From positions 731,522 through 795,521 of the forward strand of contig JAJVDF010000459.1 of the NCBI GenBank assembly GCA_022410635.1: a stretch of 64,000 nt of DNA. Direction: 5' to 3'. Source of the stretch: Tretioscincus oriximinensis (Eukaryota; Chordata; Lepidosauria; Squamata; Gymnophthalmidae). Position numbers and translations under genes: made by a program. The notes under the pieces are model-generated. The model had not been told where the DNA came from. It did no database searches and saw only the letters and a list, made by a program, of their open reading frames with translations. This document shows, one piece after another, positions 11,001 to 23,000 of this stretch; the first letter of the stretch is position 1; every line of letters starts with the position of its first letter.

Positions 11001-14000
11001 GAACTGGGTTCTTATACCCCGCTTTTCTCACCTTTCAAAGGGACTCAAAGCGGCTTACAAGGGTATTTTGCCCCAAGGCTTACATTTTATCTTCCCCACC
11101 AGGCTCAGATGGTTCCCATGTATCTACTTGCAGTTGTTGCAATTTCTTGCAATTCATGCTTTCGAATAGCTGGATTGGCTAGAGCTACAGGCTAGTGGAA
11201 GGTGCTCACCCCTCCCCACATCCCACATAGGGCTTCGAAACACGATCTCCCAGCTGAGAGACGGATTCCTTAGCAACTGAGCTATCCGTGCCTGCGGATA
11301 GGAGGAGGCATGGGTGGATGCATTTGGAGGAGGGGCCAGAGTCTGATGCATTGTCATAACGCAACGGGCTAATTCAACTAGTAAATAAATATCATGCTGC
11401 AAAATGAAAAAGGAAATAAGCCTAGGAAATTCTGTATTTCAAATCACTACATAGAAGCATGGGCTGTGTTACAATCAACCCTACCTTTCTTCTGACTTGT
11501 CACAAACCACACTGATTTGTCTTCATAATTAAGCACAAAGAGGAGGAGGATGAGAAGAACTAGAACTACTGGGTTCTTATACCCTGCTTTTCTCACCTTT
11601 CAAAGGGACCCAAAGTGGCTTACAAGGGTATTTTGCCTGAAGGTTTACATTCTATCTTCCCCACCAGGCTGTGGTGGTTCCCATTTATCTACTTGCAGTC
11701 AGTTGCAATTTCTTGCAATTCTTGCTTTTGAATAGCTGGATTGGCTAGAGCTACAGGCTAGTAGAAGGTGCTCACCCCTCCCCACGTCTGACAAAGGGCT
11801 TCCTAAGCGTTTGAGCCATTCGTGCCTGAGTCTTTCGTGCCTGGCAAAGAATAGGAAAAGGATTCTTGAACTTTTGAATCCAGTCTCCTGCTTTATGGAG
11901 GAGCTAATTTTGACCACCAACACCTCTCTGTAGAAAACTGCTCACTAATATCTTTTCTTGCATGAGAAGGAATTATCTTTCACAACTAGATTCTCCTACC
12001 CCAGAATTATTACCAGCTTGTAACACTGCACACATAAACCACCATTTTAATATTACAAAGCAAGCTTACAGATATTTAAGAACAAAGAAAACTTTTGCAT
12101 ATCTGTTTAATTATCCAACAAGACTTACTGTTATTTGGCTTAGTCCTGCCAATCTCATTGTTAAAGTAGGTGACATGAAGTATTTAAATGCAAGATCAAG
12201 GCTCTCTTTGTCAAAACACAAGGCAGTATCCAAGGGTTCTTTAACTGTGCTCCACATTAAATCTGCCATATTGCGTGCTGCACTCTGTCTTAACTCCTGG
12301 TCTGACAGTTTACACAAATACCTAAAACAAGCAAACAAAAAGATAATAAAAATCAAATATCAAGTTTTTAAAATGGAAAAATTACCAACTTTTTTAAAAA
12401 TTAAAACAATGTTATACAAAGGTAGATTTATTATGGGCATAGAGGTCTCTTCCAAACTCAATGAAATAAAGGTATATGGGGAAGTGTTCCATATAACTGT
12501 TAATTACATGAAAATCTAGCAAGGGGATCTCGTAGCACTTTAGAGATGTAGAAGAAAAATGTAGGTGGCATGAACTTTCTTACAATCAAGTGTATGCTTT
12601 CGTACATGCTCAAGTGAAGAAGTAGATTTGTCTAGGAAATTTACCTTTTTCCACGTTAGTCCCAAGGCCCCCTTCTAGATTTTCTGGACCCAGACTAACG
12701 CAGCTATTTCTTTGCAATCTGTTAATGATATGGGCTTCCAATGACCACACGTGTGGTATGCATGTCAAAATGAAAATGAACACCAGTACTTACCTGAGGT
12801 GGTGTTCCAAGAGGACGGAGAGGGAAGGGATGTCAGACAATGGGTTAATCCATGAGACCCCCTGCAGGAAGCGACAGAATGGAACATTCCTACCCATAAA
12901 CCCCCTGTGATACGGACTAGAGCCCCAGTCTTCTGGAGCCAAGAGTAGGTAGGATATAGATATGGAAATACCTTGACCCAAAAGAAAAAACACACACAAG
13001 AAAATATAGTTAAAAAATTCAAGTTTACTTAGAAGACAAGCAGAGGTAACAAGCCAAGGCTGGTAGAGGAGAAACAACAACAAAACTAGAGCTACGATAA
13101 CGAAAAAACTCCTCCCTAGTTGATGGGAGGATGACATCCCTTCCCTCTCCGTCCTCTTGAACACCTCCTCAGGTAAGTACTGGTGTTCATTTCAGAGGAT
13201 GGAACCGGGAAGGGATGTCAGACAATAGGACGTAACAAAGCAATCCCAAAGCCGGGTGGGTGACTAGGAGGAGTTCTCCCCATCACATCTAGAGCCATAG
13301 AAAATATTCTGAAGAATGACCCTTCCCATAGAACCCCTCCTGGACTGGAAAATGTCCAGGTTGTAATGGCGCGTGAAAGTGGAAGGGTTCTTCCAGGTAG
13401 CAGCGAAACAAACCTCAAGGGCTGCCCTATTGTAAAAGGCCCAAGACGCAGCAGGTGACCTGGTGGAGTGGGCACAAATACCAGGTGGGGGTGACTTTCC
13501 TAAGAGGCGATACACCATCTTTATGCATTCTACTACCCAATAAGCAATCATTTTGGGGGAAGCCGGGTGACCCTTTTTTATAGTGTGGAAAAGAGTGAAC
13601 AGGGATTTTGTCTTTCTGAAAGTTTTCATTCTTTTAACGTAAATCAGCAGGGCACGTCTAACATCTAAGGTCTGCCAATACTCCTCCAAGCGTGACTTGG
13701 GATTGGGGCAGAAGGAAGGGATATAAAGGAAAGCATCCCTATGAAATCTGGAGTCCACTTTGGGGTGAAGCAGGGATTGGTTTGAAGTGTGATAAGGTCT
13801 TTGGACACCTGGAAACATTGAGGGTGGAGAGAGAGGGCGGCCAGCTGATACCCTCCGAGGTGAGACAATGGCAAGAAGGAAGGCCGTTTTATAAGTAAGG
13901 TGGAGGAGAGAAGCTTCTTCCAAAGGCTGAAAAGGTGCTATCCCATCAGGCGGAACTGCGACCTTTGACCTTCCATGCAATCAGAGAAAACCATGTTGGG

Positions 14001-17000
14001 CGGGATGGAGGAACCCAGCCTGAGAGAGGAGGTCATGGCGGGCAGGGAGGGCAATCGGGTCTGCAACGGTGAGACTGCGCAGCAGTGGAAACCAAGGTCT
14101 GCGTGGCCAAAAGGGTGTAGTTAGGATGACTGTAGACGGCGACCGCAGAAGACGAACCAGGAATCTGTGGATGAGTGGGGTAGGTGGGAAGGCATATAGT
14201 AGTCCCTGAGGCCAAGGATGCGTCAGGGAGTCCACTCCCTGTTTGAGGATAGTAGAAGCGGGTTAAAAGCGTGTCAGCTGGGCGTTTTCCGGTGAGGTGA
14301 AGAGGTCCAGGACCGGATTCCCCCAGCGTTGAACAAGATCCTGGAACACCTCTGGGTTGAGAGCCCATTCCATCGGTGGTAGGGAATGTCGACTGAGGGC
14401 GTCCGCTGCTGTGTTCAGGGTCCCCTGAATGTGGAGAGCGGACAGAGACAACACATTAGGCTCCGCCCAGGAAATTACCCCTGAGAGTTTCATTAAGGCC
14501 TTGGACCTGGTACCCCCTTGCCTGTTAACATGGGCCTTGGCTGTGGAATTGTCTGTTCTGATAAGGACATGAGAACCCCTAAGAAGATGGGCAAAGGCCA
14601 GGAGTGCCAAGTGACCAGCCTTGAGCTCTAGCCAATTAATAGATCGGGACGAGAGGCCTGGATCCCAAACCCCTTGAGCTGTTCTACCCAGACAGTGAGA
14701 CCCCCAGCCGGTTAAACTGACATCTGTGGTGACTACCACTTTTTCAGGTGCCGACAGTAGGACTCTCGCAGACAATAGGGTGACGGAGGACCACCAGTGG
14801 AGAGATTGCCTGACCTCAGCAGAAAAGGTGAAGGAGTCTCGGAATTTTGGCTGCGATGAGGCGGGCATAGGGGAGCAGGCACTACTGAAATGGTCTGGAG
14901 TGAAAGCGAGACCAAGGGCAGATATTGAAGACCGAAACCATTTTACCGAGGAGCTTGGCCAGAGTTGCCAGAGATGGGGCAGGATCCAGCTGGCAGGCCA
15001 GGGAGAGAGCAGTGATGGCATTCACTCTCTCAGAATCTGGGCGAACCAGGAAGGCAGCAGTATCAAAATGAACTCCCAAGTGATCCAAGCACTTGGAAGG
15101 AGAAAGTGAGCTCTTTTTCCAGTTAATAACGAACCATGCTCTTGGATGCATTGAATAGCCACCGAGGCTGTCTCCCTAGCCTCTCTGGAGGAATCCGCTA
15201 CCAACAACAGATCATCTAGATAGGCGTAAATGTTGACCCCCCGGAGCCTAAGGAGGCCAATTAGTTGGTCTAATACTTTACTGAACACTTGGGGGCACTA
15301 GAGAGGCCAAAAGGGAGCACCCTGAACTGCCAGAGGGAGGCGCCCAGAGTGAACTGGAGAAACTTCCTGTATGCTGGGTGAATTAAGATATGCACGTATG
15401 CATCTTAGAGATCCAGAGAAATCAGAAACTGGTTAGGTTGTATGGATAGACGAATAGACTGGACTGGCTCCGTTTTGAACTTTTTAACCAACATGAATTT
15501 ATTACAAAACGTAAATTCAAAATTGAACGCCAACCACCAGAACATTTTTTAATAACAAAAAAGAACGAATACACCCCAGAATCATGTTTGTGAGGGGGAA
15601 CTTGTTCAATTGCTCCAATTGAACGTAATCTGTCCAGCTCTAACATGACTTGACGTCTTTTAATGGAGCTGGTGGCAGACAAGGATTGGAGAAATCTGTT
15701 TGGAGGAGTCGAGGCCAGTTCTAAAGAATATCCAGAGGAAACCACACTTTGAACCCAGGGATCCACATCCGAGGAGGACCAGGCATGGGCAAAAGAGGCC
15801 AGCCTGCCTCCTACCGGTTCCAGTCAATCTCTCTTCTGAGACCGAAAAGGTTGACTTCGTCCCCCAGAAGGCTGCCCCTGAGGTCTAGGCCTATTCCAGT
15901 TGGGCCTATATCCTGGAGAATAAGGTCGTTGATACCTGTTGGAGGGGAAACACAACCTGGAAAAGCCGTAGTTCCTCCTAGGGGATGAAAACTTCTTATC
16001 CCTACTGCTGTTGGAGGACGAAGAATGAGATACTGGATGTGAAAGCATAACCTCCTTTCCCCGAGCTTCCACTAGGATATCCTTGAGCGCATCCTCTCTG
16101 AAGAGAAGACCGCCTACGAACGGGGAGGCCGCCAGGTTTGCTCGCAAGGTGCTGTCCACGTTCAAAAATTTGAGCCAGAGGGCTCTCCTGGCAGTGACGT
16201 TGTAGGCCATGGCTCTGGAACCTAGCAGAAGAGTATCAAAAGCGGCGTCCGTCAAGAAGGCGATAACCTTGCTTATGTATTGAAACGGTCTAGAGGCTTG
16301 GCCGGAAAGGACGCCTGCCACCAAAAGGGCATCTGACCATTTAAGACTAGCCCTCGCAAAGAGTGACAGATAGGAGCAAGGTTTGGTAATGAGGGCCTCA
16401 GTCTCGTACTCCTGTCTCAGCATGGTCTCCAGCTTCCTGTCCTGGTCTTTCAGTGGAGTGTCCCCTGTCTTGGGGGCCACACACTGGGACACCAGTGCAG
16501 AGACTGGGGCATCCACTAGGGGAACATTCCACAAGTCAGGTTCCCCCATGTCCCCAGAAAAGAAGCGCCTTGGAATAGGTGGTATTTTTGCTGCGCGATT
16601 CGGGGTTTCCCACTCCTTTAGGACCTCCCTCCAAAAGGACTTCGGGAAAGGGGCCGAAAGTGGAGACTGAACAGGTGATAGCATCAAGTTTGTATGTTCC
16701 TCAGCCAGGTCGTCTGGAAGAGTCTGGATGGGCTTCATATTAAGAGAAGGTAACATTTTAGCCAATAGTTTAGGGAACTCATCCAGAGGAAAAAAGCGAG
16801 GAACTGCTACCTGGCGAGATACTTGTGGATCTGCTGCAGAGGCGCCTTCTTGATCCTCGGCAAAGAGGTCAGAGAAGGTATCAGGGAGTTGAAGCTCCGG
16901 CGAGGGGTCCCTGGGGGGACCCAGGTAGTCATCATCCTTGTTCTCACTGGACATCCCCAGATCAAACTCCGATAGGCCTGCCATGGAGTGAGGAGAGGGT

Positions 17001-20000
17001 GGTAACTCTGTGAATTCAGACGGGCTCTGAAGGTGCTTCCGCTTGCACGAGGCCTTCTTTGGCACTGCGGGGCTGGGAACGGCTGGGATCGGTGAGAGAC
17101 GAGGCTCCTCCGCTAGGGAGCGTTTGCGCTTGCCGGTCTCCCTAGGCTTGTGCGTGGGAGCCCATCCGTCGGCGCGGCTATGCTTCGAAGCCCTCTTCCC
17201 CTTGGAGCGACAATGGGTTGATGGGGTGGGGCTTTCCCTGCGTTGGTCCCGCAGGGGGGACTCGGCCTGCGCCCTGGGTGGGCGCTGCCGCTGTTTTCTG
17301 CTGGAGGGACGGCCTCTATCCGACGCAGAACCCTCGGCAGAGTCGGAATGGAAGATGTCTTGCAGCAGCGCAATCGGGGGCTGGAGAGCTGGAGCGGCCG
17401 CTGATTGGCGCTTGAAAAACTCTAGCATGCCCTCCATCACCTGCCGCAAGCTGTCTATCTCAGACAGCGGGGAAGTCCCACCCGGCATGGTGGAACATGG
17501 CAGCACTCTTGGCATCTTGCCCGTCTGGTGCGCCAAATCACGTTCCGGCACGTCACTGATCGGGGCATGGCGAGGTGGTGGCGGCGCTCTGTGTGTCTTA
17601 CGGGAGATCTCAGGCAGGGGCGTGGTTACAGCTTTTGAAGAATGCTTTGAGCACTGATTTGCGCGGCTGGCGCCTGCATGGAAGGCTCGATAGCCGAGGA
17701 AGCCGTTTTTGGCGTGGCCGATTCCCTCGTTTTATTAGATTTGGCCGGTGCCGGAACCAGTTAACAAGCACACACCCAGGGGTGGGAGCAGTACAGACGT
17801 GTCCCCACTGAGGCGTTGTCGGTCCGGCCGGGTAAAGGGGGCTAGCGACCCAAGAGGGAGGCAGGACACCCCTAATAATCTGCCCACAAAAACCTGGAAG
17901 AACGTTGGCTCCGAAGGCATGGGAGGACAAGCCCAATATTCCCAGGGTCCGGGATCCAAAGAACGAAGATTGGTGGAGCGGCCTGACCGTCGGGAGGACT
18001 GACTGCAAGCAGAGGGTCCTATCACTTCCGGGGAGAGAGGGGCACCGGACTCACCCACTCCCAGATTTTCAAAGTCCATAAGAAGTAGTTATCGGACAAT
18101 GGGTCAAGGAGACTGTCATTCCTGCACGAAAGCGACAGAAGACTGGGGCTCTAGTCCCTATCACAGAGGGTTTATGGGTAGGAATGTTCCATTCTGTCGC
18201 TTCCTGCAGGGGGTCTCATGGATTAACCCATTGTCTGACATCCCTTCCCGGTTCCGTCCTCTGTGAACCTGACACTGGTTTTCTTTAAAGGATATTTTTA
18301 ATGTGTAACACATAGTTTTTACTCTCCCAATCCTTGTATGGGGTGTGAGGGGGAGCTGCCAGGCTTGTAGAACAGTGAAAGTCTAAATGCTTCTGCCCAA
18401 ATGGTGTGTGAATTGATGAAAAACATTCCCAGACCAGCAAATGAAACTGAAGTAAAATGTAAAAAAGCAACTAGAGTCACAGCTGATCATATGGCCTCAT
18501 TTGGAATACTGCACACAGGGTTGGACACTATGACTAATAAAAAGACATGGTGGAACATACCTGATAACATAGGTCCTAAATGGTATAATATGTTGCATAA
18601 CAGCAGGGATGTGCAGCCATATCCTGATCTATATATCAAAAATGAAAGTTAAATCATAAAATGAATTTTCACACATAAAATACTGAAAAATTCTGTCCTA
18701 TCTGAATGGTCTTCAATGTTTTAATGACATTTAAACTATCTGATATTCTAAATCATGTTATAATAAAAAACAGAATAGAGATATTGTAAACAAGTGCAAT
18801 AAGACCGTTGAATAATAATTATATAACAGGCTCTAGACCTTCCTCTCCATTGGCCCTATCCATGTTTCCACCATTCCCTCCTGCTCTTGCCTCCACCCAT
18901 TTCCTCATCCCTCCACCCTCTCCACAGAGATAACCTTACAAAGAGTAAGAAGAACTGGGTTTTTATACACCGCTTTTCTCATTTGAAGGGACTCAAAGCG
19001 GCTTTCAAAGTTATTTTTCGCCCAAAGGCTTACATTCTATCTTCCCCACCACACTGTGATGGTGCTCATTTATCTAATCAGTGATGAAATTTCTTGCAAT
19101 TCCTGCTTTCTAATAGCCAAATTGCTTTTTTCTGTAAGTTACATTTGTAGACAATACGGATATATAACAAATAACTATATAACCAAATTATTTTCAATTT
19201 GAAAGGCAACAATTGCATACCTTTAAAATATAGTTTATTCAAGGTCAACAAGACGATGAAAATCAGATTCGAACTCACAATTAGCATGAGAAGTTTAGTG
19301 GCATAAAAAGATGTTTCCAATTAAAACGCATAAATTTTTGTGCATCAAATTTTGATTATTATTAATTATTATATTATTTTATTATTATACATTTATTTAT
19401 ACAGCTGTAACCAGGTACTTTTAAAACTTTGGTACTTACATTTGAGACCACAGTGATAAACGCATGTGCTATTAGAAACGGCAACGTTTCAGGGTTTCCG
19501 AATTCAAAACAGTCTTTCATGAGGGAAAGGCCATTTTTTCCACAAAATAAGCAAACGTAGCGAAGTAAGTGCAAAGGTACTTCTACATCCTGTGGAAGTT
19601 AAGAAGTATTATAAAAAATCCATAAACATCTTTTTAAAATGCAGAACCACAATAATTGTAACAGACCTGTCTCAAAAGCTCTTTGTGGGTTCAATTCTGA
19701 CTACCAGACTTGACTAATAACCTTTTGAATAAAAGATATAAATTAAAATATAAAGAACACATGAATATGTAATTCCAGATTGAATGATGAAACTCAGTTG
19801 CTCTTCAGCATTACCTGAACATCATTAGTAATACACACATCACACTAGTCTTGAAGGGTCTGTACTAGGTATAAATTAGCTCCTAAGGAAAATATAAAGT
19901 ACTGATACTAGCATGAAAAATCCTAAATTACTTTGGCCCTGAAAATCTGAAGGAGCAAATTTTCATATATGGACTATCATATGCTTTAATCATGAAGTGA

Positions 20001-23000
20001 TGCCCTTCTTGTGCTACCTTTGATATGTGGAGTGCTATGGCCCTCTTTGTGGCAGCCCCAGGCTTTGAAAACGCCTCCACAAGTTAAAGATGTACCTCTT
20101 CTCAGGGTTTTTGACTAATGGGAAATTGAATGGATTTCATTTTAAAATATGTTTTAGTGTATGTTTTATCATATGTTGTAGGCCCCTTAAAAACAAAAGC
20201 CAAGACTGAAGAAGTAGACAAAAGGTAATGCTGCCTGCTGGCTAATTCTAACATGGCTAATTCTTTCAAACTTCAATTTAAGCAAGTGCAAGGTCATGCA
20301 TATTGGGGCAAAGAACCCAAACTACTCCTACCACCTGATGGGCACAAAGCTTTCTGTGACCAAGCAAGAAAAGGATCTTGGGGTGTTGGTGGACAATTCA
20401 ATGAAAATGTCAACCCAGTGTGCAGCAGCAGCAAAAAAGGCAAATTCCATGTTGGGGATAATTAGGAAAGGAATCGAAAACAAGTCAGCAAATGTTGTTT
20501 TCTCTCTTTATAAATCTGTGGTGAGGCCACATTTGGAATACTGTGTTTAATTCTGGTCACCACATCTCAAGAGGGATATTTTGGAACTGGAGAAGTTCCA
20601 GAAAAAGGCAACAAAAATGATCAAGGGTCTGGAGCACCTCCCTTACGAAATTAGGCTGCAACACCTGGGCCTCTTCAGCCTCGAAAGGCGACGTTTGAGA
20701 GGTGATCTGATTGAAGTGTACAAAATCATGCATGGGATGGACAGGGTGAACAGAGAAAAAATGTTTTCTCTATCACACAACACAAGGACCAGAGGGCACT
20801 CCTTAAAACTGTTGGATAGAAAAGTGAGAGCAGACAAAGGAAAGTATTTTTTCACCCAGAGGGTCATCGGCCTGTGGAATTTACTTCCTGAAGAGGTAGT
20901 GATAGCTAACACCTTGGATAGTTTCAAGACAGGACTAGTCAGGTTTATAAATGGATACTAGGATGGATGTCTGGATGTTGCCTCCGGGATGGAGTAACAG
21001 GCAGGACTCCTGTGATGCCAGTTGCAGGGAGTCATGAACAGGTGCATATTTTGCTTTCCTCTGTTCGGACTGCCCAGGTGCATCTGGTGGGTCTCTGTGT
21101 GATAGAACGCTGGACTTGATGGGCTGTGGCCTGATACACTGTGGCTCTTCTTATGTTCTTATGAAACAAACCAAGATGCAAATTTGCAGTGCAATGGAAA
21201 AATCAGAGGTCACTCAATATTTATGTCAAGTAATATCTTTTTTTGTGCAAAAAGATCGATATTCAATTCTTGAGATCAACTCATGAAGAACAGTGTATGT
21301 ATGATGGAAAAAACTAAGGCTTAGATACTTTGTCCAGGTTGGAGAAAGGTAGGTCATTTGTAGGGAGTCGAGAATAAGTAAGGATTGGCTTTTGCTTCCG
21401 CTTCAGATGCCCAGAGACTATTGTGGGAAATAGAATGCTGGACTAAGAGGGCTCCTGTTAGGCCTTCCCCGCACTGGGTTTTGCTCTGGACCTTCTCTCA
21501 GAATTTATCCCCTAAAAATTGTCTTTCATTTCATTTATTTTGTTTATTTATATATATAGCGCTATATCAGCGCTTTGTGAGTCTTGTTTCAGAGAACTAT
21601 TGCTACTAATTATTCCCAACTTTGAACCAGGGTATGAACCAGGACGTTTAGAAGGTAATTAAAAACAATTGGGGTGGAAACCTCTACAGGTGAAACCCCG
21701 TTATAAAGAACCCCAATGTAACAAAATTCATGGCATAACAAACTTGAAACAAAAAACACTTGTAAGAATAATGTTAGTGAATGAGGAAAATTGGGAAATA
21801 TGGAGGAAAGAATTTATTTTAATTAAGTATAATAAATTTGGAGAGGGAGAACTTAAATTAATGACAAAGTGGTATAGGACGCCATCTCAATTATCACATA
21901 TGCTCAATACATCACCAATATGTTGGCACTGCAATAGAGAACCAGGGACCTACATACATATGTGGTTTGAATGTATAGAAGTTAGGAGGTTCTGGGAACA
22001 GATTACAGGGGAACTCANGNANATATTCCAAGTGAACATTCCAGTGGTAAGAGAGGTCCTTATAGGAAACAAGAACATAAGACAAATAGAGAGAGAAAAT
22101 ATATATATATTCAAACAAGGGATAAGGGCAGCGCATATTCAGATAGCAAGAGGATGGAAGGAGAAAGAAAAGTGGACCCTAGAAGCCTGGTATGACTATA
22201 TGGCAGAAATTGTACTCTTTGACTTTTTAAGGGAAAGAAGGCTAAAAAGACTGGGAATTGTATCCCGTCCAGTATGGGAGGTAAGGTGGAGGGCCTTCAT
22301 TACCTACGTGATATTTCACAAGATGTATTCACCCACGGCATTTATGATTTACTGGATCCTGGATTTAAAAAGAATTACTTAAAATTTAGTTGGATATCCT
22401 CAAGTAGAGGGGGGGAGGGAGGGGAGCACCAATTGGTGAGGTGGAGGGTTATTTTTATGGTATGACATGTATTGACTAATGGTTGGGTCCAACATATATA
22501 CGTGTGTACTTACTAGTGTGAATTTTAACATGTCATAATTCATGACATGAATGGAGTAATGGTTGGTTTCAACATATATATGTGTGTACTTACAAGTGTG
22601 AATTTTAACATGTCATATTTCAAAAAAAATAATAATAAAAAAGAATAATGTTAGTTATAATGGGTTTCACTATAACAAAATTTCATTATAGCAAGTTCAC
22701 CCACCCCCTTCGTGTTTGTTATAACAGGGTTTCACCTGTATTCCAAATCACCACAGTCTATCTAACTAGGAACAACATCAGCAATGACAACGAATGAGAT
22801 GTAAACTACTGAAGATGTACACATCGTACTATATAATGAAATTAAGTGTACTTACATTCATATCACAGAATGCCCCCAATATATTGCTTTCTTGTGCAGA
22901 AATATCCTGTTTCCAAAACAAAAAGTAGAAACAATTACATACATTTTTTTCTAAAATATAAGAAACAAACGGTGCTTATGAACTCAACTGCAAGCCTCAA

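Larger units (their letters stand above)
12774..18263 (-). mobile_element. Structurally complete DIRS retrotransposon (element B) in USP34 intron 6
   Basis: In minus-strand order it has a left inverted terminal repeat (18263-18136), an intact gag ORF (17551-15824), reverse transcriptase (15766-about 14900), RNase H (to about 14350), a Dam-like block (about 14330-13981), a tyrosine recombinase (13980-13264), an internal complementary region (13228-13133), and a right ITR with a terminal extension (12935-12774). ITRs plus the ICR place it in the DIRS1 group rather than Ngaro/PAT, which use split direct repeats. DIRS elements insert as circles through the recombinase and make no target-site duplication, so ends were set by comparing the termini with the ICR. 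gag and recombinase frames are open; the RT region has frameshifts and two stops, so this copy is probably non-autonomous but young. It lies sense to USP34. Confidence 0.93.
21687..22738. mobile_element. Tigger/mariner-like MITE split by an L1 insertion
   Basis: The termini are CAGGTGAAACCCCGTTATAA (21687) and its inverse TTATAACAGGGTTTCACCTG (ending 22738), each next to TA (21685-21686 and 22739-22740), the mariner-superfamily target duplication. Its 5' part stops near 21750 and resumes near 22645, flanking an L1 3' end. Uninterrupted copies at 27147-27334 and 32712-32895 give the original length of about 188 bp. Confidence 0.85.

Noticed and set aside
11230..11300. tRNA gene candidate (A and B boxes)
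   Set aside because: The head belongs to a multi-copy SINE whose body follows directly; acceptor stem and full cloverleaf are not present. The same applies to 28740-28790.
11962..12519. 185-codon plus-strand frame
   Set aside because: It is antisense to USP34 exon 7 and its splice sites and shows no family resemblance.
12790..13164. 124-codon minus-strand frame with a hydrophobic stretch, resembling a small membrane protein
   Set aside because: It lies wholly within the right ITR and ICR region of the DIRS element, and the hydrophobic part is T-rich terminal sequence.
17043..17657. 204-codon plus-strand frame
   Set aside because: Shadow of the DIRS gag frame in GC-rich sequence.
20296..20961. 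Open frames suggesting a host protein
   Set aside because: They are the CR1 ORF2 C-terminus, repeated at 38075-38806, 56357-56515 and 61221-61508.
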